Source: Actinobacteria bacterium UBA2272
GTDB lineage: Bacteria > Actinomycetota > Coriobacteriia > Anaerosomatales > Anaerosomataceae
Direction: 5' to 3'
NCBI GenBank assembly: GCA_002347725.1
Contig: DDXA01000004.1
Span: 310,001 to 374,000 of the forward strand
DNA: 64,000 nt
The notes under the pieces were generated by a model. That model ran no database searches and was not told the origin of the DNA. It saw nothing but the letters and a program-made list of their open reading frames with translations. The position numbers and the translations under genes were made by a program. This document shows, one piece after another, positions 57,960 through 64,000 of the stretch. Position 1 is the stretch's first letter. Each line of letters opens with the position of its first letter.

Positions 57960-58775
57960 CTACGGCAGCGCCCCGGGGTTGCAGATCACCGCGTCGCAGA
58001 TCTTCTCGGCGGCCAGACGCCCGGCCTCGTCGTCAGCGGTCCAACCGAGGAGCGGTCGGCCACGCAGCTGCTGCAGCTGCGTGCCGGACGAGGGGAGTTC
58101 GGCTATATCGTAGGCGATGAAGTCGGGCCGGCTCGTCCAGTTCATCATGAGGTTGCGGAGCAGGAACCTCTCGTACCACTCGAGATCCTCGCCCTCAAAC
58201 GCGCTCGCCAGCTGGCCGCGCGGGACGTCCGGCGCGACGGTGGCCATACGACCGAGCGAGTACGGATTGAACGACATCACGGCCACCTCGCCGTCGTAGG
58301 TGTTGAGGAGCCGCGCGACGGCGTCTTCAAGCCGGCCCACCTCGCCGGTGTTCTTGATCTCGACGAAGACCGGCACGCGGCCGCCGACGAGCCGAAGCAC
58401 CTCGGGCAGCGTGGGGATGATCTGGCTGCCGTCGAACAGGCCGAGTGCCTGGAGGTCGGTGGCGGTCATCTCGGCCACCAGGCCCGGGGTGCCGGTCATG
58501 CGCGCAACGTCGGCGTCGTGGATCACCATGACCTCGCCATCAGCCGAGAGGCGCACGTCGAGCTCGATCGCGTAGCCGTTGGCGGCCGCCTCGGCAAACG
58601 CTGCAAGCGAGTTCTCGGGGGCCTCCGGGCTGTCGGACCACAGCCCACGGTGCGCGATCGGGCCGGCGGTGATGAACGCGGCCGGCTCGCGGGAGGGCAT
58701 GCCGCCGGTGGCGAAGACGAAGCCGACGACGAGGAGCGCGGCGATGATGACGAGTGCGACTGTGAGCTTGCGCAT
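57960..58775 (-). CDS. secreted or membrane-anchored glycerophosphodiester phosphodiesterase
   Basis: The protein has 271 residues. An N-terminal membrane or signal helix (4-24) precedes the GDPD barrel: IAHRGLWSDSPEAPENSLAA in blocks (HR and EN), AIELDVRLSADGEVMVIHD (E-x-D and His), FVEIKNTGE, and GWTADDEAGRLAAE. It splits glycerophosphodiesters outside the membrane, releasing glycerol-3-phosphate. AGGAG precedes ATG 58775. Confidence 0.95.
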   Translation of the reverse strand: MRKLTVALVIIAALLVVGFVFATGGMPSREPAAFITAGPIAHRGLWSDSPEAPENSLAAFAEAAANGYAIELDVRLSADGEVMVIHDADVARMTGTPGLVAEMTATDLQALGLFDGSQIIPTLPEVLRLVGGRVPVFVEIKNTGEVGRLEDAVARLLNTYDGEVAVMSFNPYSLGRMATVAPDVPRGQLASAFEGEDLEWYERFLLRNLMMNWTSRPDFIAYDIAELPSSGTQLQQLRGRPLLGWTADDEAGRLAAEKICDAVICNPGALP

Positions 58776-58808
58776 GAAGGGCTCCTACGAGTCGGTCGGG
58801 CGCCGGCC

Positions 58809-59165
58809 CTACTTCACCACGAGCCGCCCGCGCATCGACGGGTGGAGCGTGCAGATGTAGTCTATCGTGCCTGCCGACTCGGCGGTCCACGTGACGCTCT
58901 CGCCCGGCGCCTGCCGGGTAAGCGTGACGCCGCCGATCAGCACCTGGTGGTCCACCGAGTCCTCGTTGACGAAGGTCACCGTGTCGCCCGCGCTCACCTC
59001 GAGTGTGGCGGGGCTGAAGGCCAGCCCGCTCTCGGTCACCGTGGTGCCGACGCTGCCGGGAGCGTTGTCGGCGCTCTCGCCTCCGGCCGAGCAGCCCGCT
59101 GCCACGACAAGCGCCAGCATCACCAGCGCCACGAGTCCGATCGACTTCAGTCTTCCTGACCGCAT
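58809..59165 (-). CDS. cupredoxin (plastocyanin-like) lipoprotein
   Basis: The protein has 118 residues. A lipoprotein signal with VVAAGCSAG (Cys near 25) precedes a blue-copper fold: GDTVTFVNEDSVDHQVLIGG gives the first His, and DYICTLHPSMRGRLVV gives Cys, His and Met, a complete type 1 site. It is probably an electron carrier tethered outside the membrane. ATG 59165 is preferred over GTG 59174 from AGGAG spacing. It is 33 nt upstream of the GDPD gene on the same strand. Confidence 0.93.
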   Translation of the reverse strand: MRSGRLKSIGLVALVMLALVVAAGCSAGGESADNAPGSVGTTVTESGLAFSPATLEVSAGDTVTFVNEDSVDHQVLIGGVTLTRQAPGESVTWTAESAGTIDYICTLHPSMRGRLVVK

Positions 59166-59488
59166 TGCGCTCACTCCTCAAAGACGCCCGGCAGTGCAGA
59201 TGCTAGTAGGTACCCTTCTGAGGCCGCGACTGTGGCTTTGGCCGAGCGCGCGGGACGGCGATCAGTGGCCCGCGCTCGAGTTCATCGAGGTGCCGGACCG
59301 GATCGGCCGCGCTCCGGCACGAGGGGTGCGTGACCTTGCGCGGCTCTCCCTGGCCGCTCGTTCCGGTGTGTTCCGTACTCATTACACCACCGCCCTTCTA
59401 TCGGGCGGGACGGTGCAAGTGCAAAGCGTGGCGCGCCGAAGACACGACGAGCCGACCGCAGATGGGGCCAGCTCGTCTGACCCACGCT
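59166..59488. other. 323-bp intergenic stretch without a recognisable gene
   Basis: Between the cupredoxin start and the GNAT stop I find no convincing coding sequence on either strand. The first ~40 nt carry the cupredoxin leader. From 59405 the stretch is taken up by most of an imperfect inverted repeat (see that entry). Confidence 0.6.
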
Positions 59489-59513
59489 TTAGCTGCACTT
59501 GTACCGCGCCCGC
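59405..59513. repeat. imperfect 109-bp inverted repeat reaching into a GNAT gene
   Basis: The left arm 59405-59431 (…GGTGCAAGTGC…AAAGCGTGG) pairs with right arm 59482-59513 (CCACGCTTTAGCTGCACTTG…) with small indels. Inside, GACGAGC (59446-59452) pairs with GCTCGTC (59471-59477). The right arm forms the last codons of the GNAT gene at 59489. It may be a MITE-like or REP-type remnant. Confidence 0.6.
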
Positions 59514-60133
59514 AAGCTGTAGCTCAAATCGGCGCGTCTTTCTGGTACGCGGTACCGGAAGAAGCGTATCACCGGGGTCTGACATAGTGCGCGGTGAGCG
59601 TGTGCGTGCCGGGCGGCACGGTCGGCCTCGCCGCGGGCGTCCTCGATCTGGTTGAGCGGCAGGAACATCGGGGCGGCAGTGGCTGGCCGCGTGATCGCCG
59701 ACGGCGTCAGCTGCACGAAGCCGAAGCGTTCGTAGAAGCTCACAGCCTCAGGTTTGGCGGCTACGCGCACTCCGACGCAACCGAACTCCTCGGCCATCCG
59801 CAGCGCTTCGCGCAGCGAGAGCCGTAACAGCCCGGTTCCGACACCTTGACCCTGGAAGTGATGATCGACCGCGAGACGCGCGAGCGTCAGTGTCGGGAGC
59901 GGGTAACGAGGCTTGCCGGTCTGGCCGGTCTCATCGGCGGTGATCTGCGACGGAGCGAGCGTCACGTATCCGAGGATACGTCCGGCACGCCGGGCGACGT
60001 AGGTAACCGCGAAATGGGCTGCCTGGCTGCGCTGCGCGTGGCGGCGCAGGTATTCGTTGAGCGCCAGCTCTCCGCAATCGAAGTCGCTGAGGCCTGTCTC
60101 ACGCTCCAGACGCCGAATCTCGTATCCCCCCAT
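59489..60133 (-). CDS. GNAT-type toxin candidate with abnormal C-terminal tail
   Basis: The protein has 214 residues. The core (1-~160) resembles toxin GNATs of the TacT/AtaT kind: FDCGELALNEYLRRHA at the start, LARLAVDHHFQGQGVGTGLL with the CoA loop (Q-x-x-G-x-G), and FYERFGFVQLT. Such toxins acetylate aminoacyl-tRNA. Family members are usually ~160-175 residues. Here ~45 extra residues, rich in Arg and His (RYRVPERRADLSYSLRARY), run into the inverted repeat, so the native stop was probably lost. It lies 10 nt after a Phd-like gene. Confidence 0.8.
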   Translation of the reverse strand: MGGYEIRRLERETGLSDFDCGELALNEYLRRHAQRSQAAHFAVTYVARRAGRILGYVTLAPSQITADETGQTGKPRYPLPTLTLARLAVDHHFQGQGVGTGLLRLSLREALRMAEEFGCVGVRVAAKPEAVSFYERFGFVQLTPSAITRPATAAPMFLPLNQIEDARGEADRAARHAHAHRALCQTPVIRFFRYRVPERRADLSYSLRARYKCS

Positions 60134-60143
60134 TGCGCGCGGG

Positions 60144-60506
60144 CTATGACTCGTCGCGCATGAGCTCGCGCAGAGCGGCCGTAGCGGGCCGCGAGCGCTC
60201 GATGAGGTCCACCACCGTGTCGTATGACTCCGGCGAAAGCACGAGCGTGTCGACCTCCGACTGCACCTGTCCCCAGGCAGCCTGCGCTTCTCGAGCGACC
60301 TCGATGCTCTCGATTGCCTGCGAAAACTGCGGATGTGCCTTCAGGACGGCCATCGCGGCATCGAGCACGCGGAGTTCCTCGATCGGCACGACAGCGGCCA
60401 CGTCAGCTTCGTGGCGAGTCACGATCACGCGCTCCTTGCCGTACGACGCGCGGTTGAGGATATCGGAGAAGTCGCGCCGTGCCTGCGCGGCGGTGACCCG
60501 TGTCAT
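60144..60506 (-). CDS. Phd/YefM-type antitoxin
   Basis: The protein has 120 residues. The N-terminus TRVTAAQARRDFSDILNRAS with RVIVTRHEADVAAVVPIEEL is the Phd/YefM fold, which binds operator DNA. The C-terminal half is helical and acidic (EVDTLVLSPESYDTVVDLIE). Paired here with a GNAT and not the usual Doc/YoeB. ATG 60506 fits the family start; translation further upstream has no homology. Confidence 0.87.
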   Translation of the reverse strand: MTRVTAAQARRDFSDILNRASYGKERVIVTRHEADVAAVVPIEELRVLDAAMAVLKAHPQFSQAIESIEVAREAQAAWGQVQSEVDTLVLSPESYDTVVDLIERSRPATAALRELMRDES

Positions 60507-60551
60507 GGCTGTCCTCGATTCACGTGCCGGATGTCGGGCCCAGTGTAGCAT

Positions 60552-60593
60552 GATTTGTACGATTTGTACGTTATAGGTTCTTCGTACAATCAT
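60552..60593 (-). promoter_or_regulatory. operator-like repeats upstream of the Phd/GNAT module
   Basis: The + strand holds two direct GATTTGTAC copies (60552-60560 and 60561-60569) and, about 17 nt on, the inverted partner GTACAATC (60584-60591). This lies in an AT-rich stretch 46-88 nt upstream of the antitoxin start. TATAAC on the minus strand could be -10. It fits Phd-type autoregulation. Confidence 0.6.
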
Positions 60594-60616
60594 GGCAGGC
60601 AGCCCACCGCCCTCTC

Positions 60617-60796
60617 CCGGAGCCGCCCCGTGCTCGTCTACCAGGCAACCAAGGCCGAGTTCATGGACGACGTGGACCGCGATCTGATCGCCGACCACAT
60701 CACGGTGGCCTTCGAGCGCAATATCCACCGCGCCAACCCGCTCGGGGTGGAGAGCTGGCGCAACTCGATGCAGGACATGTACCGGGTGCTCAACAC
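60617..60796. repeat. 180-bp direct repeat, copy 1 (partner 61885-62064)
   Basis: This segment is nearly identical to 61885-62064 at a fixed offset of 1268 bp, with scattered substitutions. The two copies bracket the HTH/PIN module. No transposase or integrase is present between them. Confidence 0.8.
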
Positions 60797-60806
60797 GGTC
60801 GATTGA
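60630..60806 (+). pseudogene. N-terminal fragment of a DUF2075-family protein (copy 1)
   Basis: From GTG 60630 the 58 residues read VLVYQATKAEFMDDVDRDL and on to WRNSMQDMYRVLNTVD, the start of DUF2075 (Schlafen-like/P-loop) proteins that normally run to several hundred residues. It stops at 60804-60806 where the family continues. The same sequence occurs again 1268 bp downstream. It ends one base before the stop of the convergent PIN gene. Confidence 0.78.
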
Positions 60807-61361
60807 CTACAGCCTCAATCGCCCGTACGCCTCCGCGAACCGGGGCACCTGTGCCCGAAGCCCTTCGATCAGGCGCTCCGGCGCGATCGGAGGGTTGCGC
60901 AGGCCGGCAGCCAAGTCGTCGACGACGGACCGCAGCGCCGCCTCATCCTCAGCCAGAAGCTGCACGAGCAGCTCATCAGGCGAGACGACCCGCGCCGAAG
61001 TCGCACGCGCCACGGTCTGCGCCGGGAAGTCGCGGAGGTTGTGCGTCACCAGCAGGTCGGCTGAACAGGCGACTGCAACGGCAATGACGTGCTCGTCCGC
61101 CGAATCGGGCAGGCCGAGTGGGGCCAAGAGCGCAGGGTCGACCATCGCCCGCGGGAACGCCTCGATCATGATCGCCTTCAGGCGGCCGAGGCGCTGGATT
61201 GGAATGTCCGGCCTCGTCCGAGTAAGCGCGAGAACCATCTCATCCAGGATTCGGTCGGACCACCGCAGCGAGAAGAATCCAGACCTGGCGAGCCGAAGGA
61301 ACAGGTCACGCAGCGCAGCCGAGTAGAGAACGCATGCATCGATGACGACCACCCGCGGCAT
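60807..61361 (-). CDS. PIN-domain protein (toxin of HTH/PIN module)
   Basis: The protein has 184 residues. PIN acidic residues appear in VVVIDACVLYSAALRDLFL (Asp near 8), ILDEMVLAL (Glu near 41) and DSADEHVIAVAVA (Asp/Glu near 111), followed by LLVTHNLRDFP. This is the longer PIN_3-type RNase, commonly paired with a helix-turn-helix antitoxin. The ATG shares one base with the HTH stop (TGATG). Confidence 0.9.
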   Translation of the reverse strand: MPRVVVIDACVLYSAALRDLFLRLARSGFFSLRWSDRILDEMVLALTRTRPDIPIQRLGRLKAIMIEAFPRAMVDPALLAPLGLPDSADEHVIAVAVACSADLLVTHNLRDFPAQTVARATSARVVSPDELLVQLLAEDEAALRSVVDDLAAGLRNPPIAPERLIEGLRAQVPRFAEAYGRLRL

Positions 61362-61756
61362 CAGTACAGCCCGAGCTCCTGGGAGAGCACTGTCAGTTCC
61401 GCGAGGGCCTGGTGCTGCGCATCGCGCTGCTTCTTGAAGGCGAGGACATCGCCCACTGAGAGCCGGCGATGGCTGCCGACCTTGTAGTACGGGATCTCGC
61501 CTTGATCGAGCAGCTTGATGAGATGCGGACGCGAGACGCCGAGAATCTCGGCTGCGGCCTGCGTGGTGAGATCGTGCTCGACCTCGACCACCGCTGCAGT
61601 GCCACCCTCTGCGACGATTGACAGGACTTCGCGCGTGAGACGGTAGACCTGCTCTGGGGCGTCTACGGGCGCGCCGGACTCATCGGTGATGGTGATATGC
61701 AGCGTACCGGCCTTGCCTGAAGACTCTTCATCAGATGCGCGATGCTTCGAGCTCAT
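61361..61756 (-). CDS. excisionase-type helix-turn-helix antitoxin
   Basis: The protein has 131 residues. The C-terminal HTH_17/MerR-like domain reads LTTQAAAEILGVSRPHLIKL, LDQGEIPYYKVGSHRRLSVGDVLAFK in blocks. The N-terminal ~70 residues hold an acidic strand/helix segment likely to bind the PIN toxin. ATG 61756 follows AAGGAG. It is first gene of the module. Confidence 0.9.
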   Translation of the reverse strand: MSSKHRASDEESSGKAGTLHITITDESGAPVDAPEQVYRLTREVLSIVAEGGTAAVVEVEHDLTTQAAAEILGVSRPHLIKLLDQGEIPYYKVGSHRRLSVGDVLAFKKQRDAQHQALAELTVLSQELGLY

Positions 61757-61784
61757 AGTGGTGCTCCTTAGTTCGCTCAAGCGC

Positions 61785-61817
61785 ATCATACGCAATAGTC
61801 GCAATATACGCAACAGC
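61785..61817 (-). promoter_or_regulatory. HTH/PIN promoter with three tandem 9-bp repeats
   Basis: The minus strand has TTGCGT (61813-61808), a 17-nt spacer and TATGAT (61790-61785), a good sigma-70-type promoter. The + strand has three back-to-back 9-bp units, CGCAATAGT, CGCAATATA and CGCAACAGC (61791-61817). They cover the -35 and spacer. They are the likely operator for the HTH antitoxin. Confidence 0.72.
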
Positions 61818-61884
61818 GTCGAAGGCCTGCCAGCCCCCTGTCACGCCCCTCTGCCACCCTGGTCCCAGCCCCGTCCGCTCTTCC

Positions 61885-62064
61885 CCGGAGCCGCCCCGTG
61901 CTCGTCTACCAGGTAACCAAGGCCGAGTTCATGGACGACGTGGACCGCGACCTCATCGCCGACCACATCACGGCGGCCTTCGAGCGCAAGATCCACCGCG
62001 CCAACCCGCGCGAGGTGGAGAGCCGGCGCAACTCGATGTAGTACATGTACCGGGTGCTCAATAC
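61885..62064. repeat. 180-bp direct repeat, copy 2 (partner 60617-60796)
   Basis: Second copy of the repeat; similarity stops near CTCAATACC at 62064, where copy 1 diverges into its own stop. The wider DUF2075 frame continues only here. Confidence 0.8.
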
Positions 62065-62197
62065 CGAGGCGATTCCCGGCGGCTGCGGCGTGGCGATCGA
62101 GTTCGGGGTGGCGTACACGAGCAGCCGGATCGACTTCCTGCTCACCGGGCGCCAGGACGCGAGTACGCTGAAAGATCCGGCGAAGCCCGCTACTTGA
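61898..62197 (+). pseudogene. DUF2075-family fragment with in-frame stop (copy 2)
   Basis: From GTG 61898 the frame encodes VLVYQVTKAEFMDDVDRDL as in copy 1. It has a TAG at 62039-62041 in place of the Gln of SMQ, then continues YMYRVLNTEAIPGGCGVAIE and FGVAYTSSRIDFLLTGRQD. This matches the next ~40 residues of DUF2075 before a stop at 62197. It extends further into the family than copy 1 and is nearer the ancestral gene. Its end overlaps the convergent ridA stop. Confidence 0.8.
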
Positions 62198-62648
62198 ACT
62201 CGATGACGACCTCTATCTCCACCGGGATCCGTCCCGGCAATGACCCCATGCCCACCGCGGATCGCGCGTGAACACCCCTCGGACCGAAGACCTCTACGAA
62301 CAGGTCCGAGCAGCCGTTGATGACCGCCGGGTGTTCCCCGAAGTCGGGAACCGCGTTCACCATCCCGAGTATCTTGACCACCCTCGTCACCCTGTCGAGC
62401 GAGCCGAGGTGCTGCCTGATCGTGGCGAGAAGCCCCAGCGCCGTCACGCGCGCGGCCTCACGCGCCTCATCGACATCAAGATCCTCGCCGACGCGGCCGA
62501 CGATCATGGTGCCATCGGCCCGCAGGGGGCCGTGGCCCGCCGTGTATGCAACGTTGCCGGTCTCCGCGATCGTCACGTACGAGGCCACCGGCGAAGGCGC
62601 GGGCGGCAGAACGATGCCCAGTTCGATCAGTCGTGCTTCAGCCGACAT
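62190..62648 (-). CDS. RidA/YjgF-family protein
   Basis: The protein has 152 residues. It shows IELGIVLPPAPSPVASYV, NVAYTAGHGPLRADG, and the C-terminal ARSAVGMGSLPGRIPVEIEVV with the Arg that anchors carboxylates in RidA. The 'PxPVASY' start marks the longer RidA group, in which deamination of enamine/imine intermediates is not always kept. GGAGGGG precedes ATG 62648. It lies 55 nt downstream of eda on the same strand and may be in the same operon. Confidence 0.9.
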   Translation of the reverse strand: MSAEARLIELGIVLPPAPSPVASYVTIAETGNVAYTAGHGPLRADGTMIVGRVGEDLDVDEAREAARVTALGLLATIRQHLGSLDRVTRVVKILGMVNAVPDFGEHPAVINGCSDLFVEVFGPRGVHARSAVGMGSLPGRIPVEIEVVIEFK

Positions 62649-62703
62649 GAACACCCCTCCGTTCGGCACCTCGGGCGAGCGGACCGTCATCGTGTCCGAC
62701 CGC

Positions 62704-63363
62704 CTAAGGCATCTGACCGTGCACGGCGTGGTAGCGTACGACCGCAGCCCGTGCCCTCCTGCTCACTTCCCGCCAGTCCCCCGCGAGCACCAACGCTTCG
62801 GGCGCGATCCAGCTGCCCCCGACCGCAAGCACGCCGTCGAGCGCCCAGTAGGTAACCGCCGAGTCCTCGTCCACCTGTCCGGTGGGGATGACCTCCACCC
62901 CGAGATGCAGGAACGGACCGAGCACCGCTTTCACAGTCCGTGCTCCCCCGAGTACTCCGGCGGGGAAGAACTTCAGCACCTTCAGGCCGAGAGAGAGCGC
63001 CTGATCGACCTCCGTGGGCGTACATACTCCCGGCCAGAACGGGAGTCCTGACTCATGAGCAGCGGCAACCACCGACGGATTGAGTCCCGGTGCCACCGCA
63101 AATGCAGCACCCGCGTCTCGAGCCATGCTGACCTGGGCCGGGTCGGTCACCGTTCCGGCGCCCACACACATCTCGGGGTACTTTGAGGCGATGAGTCCGA
63201 TCGCCTCGGCTGCGGCCTCGGAGCGGAAGGTGACTTCGATGATCGGCAGTCCAGCGTCGAGAAGCGTTTCGCACAGCGGCTCGGCCGTTGCGGCATCCGG
63301 AAGCGTCACCACGGGCACAACGCCGACGGCCCGAACGGCCGCGATGGCATCACCGTTCGACAC
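62704..63363 (-). CDS. eda: 2-keto-3-deoxy-6-phosphogluconate aldolase
   Basis: KDPG aldolase splits KDPG to pyruvate and glyceraldehyde-3-phosphate. The protein has 219 residues. It shows VVPVVTLPDAATAEPL, PIIEVTFRSEAA (catalytic Glu), VGAGTVTDPAQV, FWPGVCTPTEVDQAL, and the Schiff-base Lys in LKVLKFFPAG. GTG 63363 follows GGGGAGG and overlaps the end of the kinase gene by 14 nt. With KDG kinase it forms the lower part of 2-keto-3-deoxygluconate catabolism. Confidence 0.94.
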   Translation of the reverse strand: MSNGDAIAAVRAVGVVPVVTLPDAATAEPLCETLLDAGLPIIEVTFRSEAAAEAIGLIASKYPEMCVGAGTVTDPAQVSMARDAGAAFAVAPGLNPSVVAAAHESGLPFWPGVCTPTEVDQALSLGLKVLKFFPAGVLGGARTVKAVLGPFLHLGVEVIPTGQVDEDSAVTYWALDGVLAVGGSWIAPEALVLAGDWREVSRRARAAVVRYHAVHGQMP

Positions 63364-64000
63364 GAGCGCCACCTCCCCGCACCAGCTTCTCGACCTCGGC
63401 AAGCGTCACCATCGAGGTGTCACCCGGCGTCGTCATCGCCAGCGCGCCATGTGCGGCACCGTATTCGACCGCCTGCTTGGGGTCCATGCCCTGAAGAAGC
63501 GCGTAGATGAGACCGGCGGCGAAGCTGTCTCCTCCACCCACGCGGTCCATGATCTCCAGTCCGTCGCGGCGCGTCGCCTCATACAGCCGGCCGTCGGCGT
63601 ACAGCAGCGCTCCCCAGTCGTTTGCGGTTGCCGAGACCACGCGCCGCAGGGTCGTGGCCACGCACTTGAGATCGGGGTAGGCTGCGGCTACTTCCGCGCT
63701 CATCCTGCCGTATGCCTCCAGATCGAACTCGGCGTACAGATCGGCCCCCGGGATCTCAAATCCGAGAGCTGCCGAGAAGTCCTCCTCGTTGCCGAGCATC
63801 ACATCCACGAGCGGGGCGATACGACGGTTCACCTCACGTGCATGTTCGTGTCCGCCGAGGTCCTTCCACAGCGACGCGCGGTAGTTGAGATCGTAGGAGA
63901 CAACCACGCCGGCGGCACGCGCCGCCGTCATCGCTTCCACAACCACATCCGGCGTCTGGGGCCCGAGTGCGGCAAAGATGCCGCCGGTGTGGAACCAGCG
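63350..64000 (-). CDS. kdgK: 2-keto-3-deoxygluconate kinase (PfkB family), 5' end cut by window edge
   Basis: The last 217 residues of a PfkB sugar kinase are present. At the window edge it reads RWFHTGGIFAALGPQTPDVV. It continues with VVSYDLNYRASLWKD, LGNEEDFSAALGF and the PfkB signature DRVGGGDSFAAGLIYALL with the catalytic Asp in GGGDSF. FHTGGIFAA and DLNYRxSLW are typical of KdgK. It makes KDPG for the aldolase encoded next. The start codon lies beyond base 64000. Confidence 0.93.
   Translation of the reverse strand, partial: RWFHTGGIFAALGPQTPDVVVEAMTAARAAGVVVSYDLNYRASLWKDLGGHEHAREVNRRIAPLVDVMLGNEEDFSAALGFEIPGADLYAEFDLEAYGRMSAEVAAAYPDLKCVATTLRRVVSATANDWGALLYADGRLYEATRRDGLEIMDRVGGGDSFAAGLIYALLQGMDPKQAVEYGAAHGALAMTTPGDTSMVTLAEVEKLVRGGGARVER

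Noticed and set aside
1..64000. tRNA, rRNA, CRISPR array, prophage or intact IS element
   Set aside because: I found no T-loop-like GTTCGAATC arms, no regular repeat-spacer array and no transposase, integrase or phage structural protein.

Overview
The window is about 64 kb of GC-rich, densely packed bacterial DNA. Genes often overlap by 1 to 14 nt, and GTG (once TTG) starts are common. Gene content suggests an anaerobic or microaerophilic high-GC Gram-positive of the Actinomycetota, possibly a Coriobacteriia-like lineage. The pointers are a tungsten-type aldehyde:ferredoxin oxidoreductase, Fe-S MinD-type ATPases with NifX and DUF5320 proteins, menaquinone synthesis by the futalosine route, ferredoxin:thioredoxin-reductase chemistry and an actinobacterial-style Tad pilus locus. 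The lineage is inferred from gene content only. I see no rRNA, tRNA, CRISPR array, intact insertion sequence or prophage.

Layout. 1-3.4 kb: the 5' part of panB, then an AOR / MoaD-like / ThiF-like cassette. 3.4-5.9 kb: a folate operon on the minus strand (folE, folP, folK with an extra C-terminal domain, and a MoaD-like gene). 6-14.5 kb: a Tad/Flp pilus operon (flp, tadE, tadG, cpaB, cpaE/tadZ, cpaF, a von Willebrand-TadB fusion, tadC), with a strong hairpin just after flp. 14.6-16.5 kb: a NarL-type two-component system. 16.5-19.9 kb: a PadR regulator, a DUF5320 protein, two NifX-like proteins and two Fe-S MinD-like ATPases. 20-24 kb: tilS-hpt-ftsH. 24-32.5 kb: a disulfide reductase, mqnE-mqnA-mqnC, an NDH-2-like flavoprotein, then an MTAP-like nucleosidase/phosphorylase and an amidohydrolase that could complete the early futalosine steps. 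32.5-36.3 kb: NfeD/SPFH, a 116-bp nested inverted repeat, an FTR-Rieske fusion with a glutaredoxin, and a YycJ-type hydrolase. 36.3-40.4 kb: a B12-riboswitch-controlled btuF-btuC-btuD*-cobO operon.

41-47.4 kb is the most striking part. A serine-palmitoyltransferase-like enzyme lies near a large GNAT-like protein of the type that includes candidate bacterial ceramide synthases, an LpxL-type acyltransferase, a CDP-alcohol phosphatidyltransferase and a patatin-like lipase. This looks like a sphingolipid or related amino-alcohol lipid locus.

47.4-59.2 kb holds cell-surface and miscellaneous functions: an anchored propeller-like protein, a Cas4-like DUF2779 nuclease, a GYF_2-subtilase, an Lgt-like protein, a PEP-synthase-like enzyme, GDPD and a cupredoxin. 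40.4-62.2 kb also carries four toxin-antitoxin-like modules (RelE/RHH, PIN/AbrB, GNAT/Phd, PIN/HTH), most with visible operator repeats. The last module sits between two direct-repeat fragments of a broken DUF2075 gene. 62.2-64 kb: a RidA-family gene, KDPG aldolase and KDG kinase (cut by the window end).
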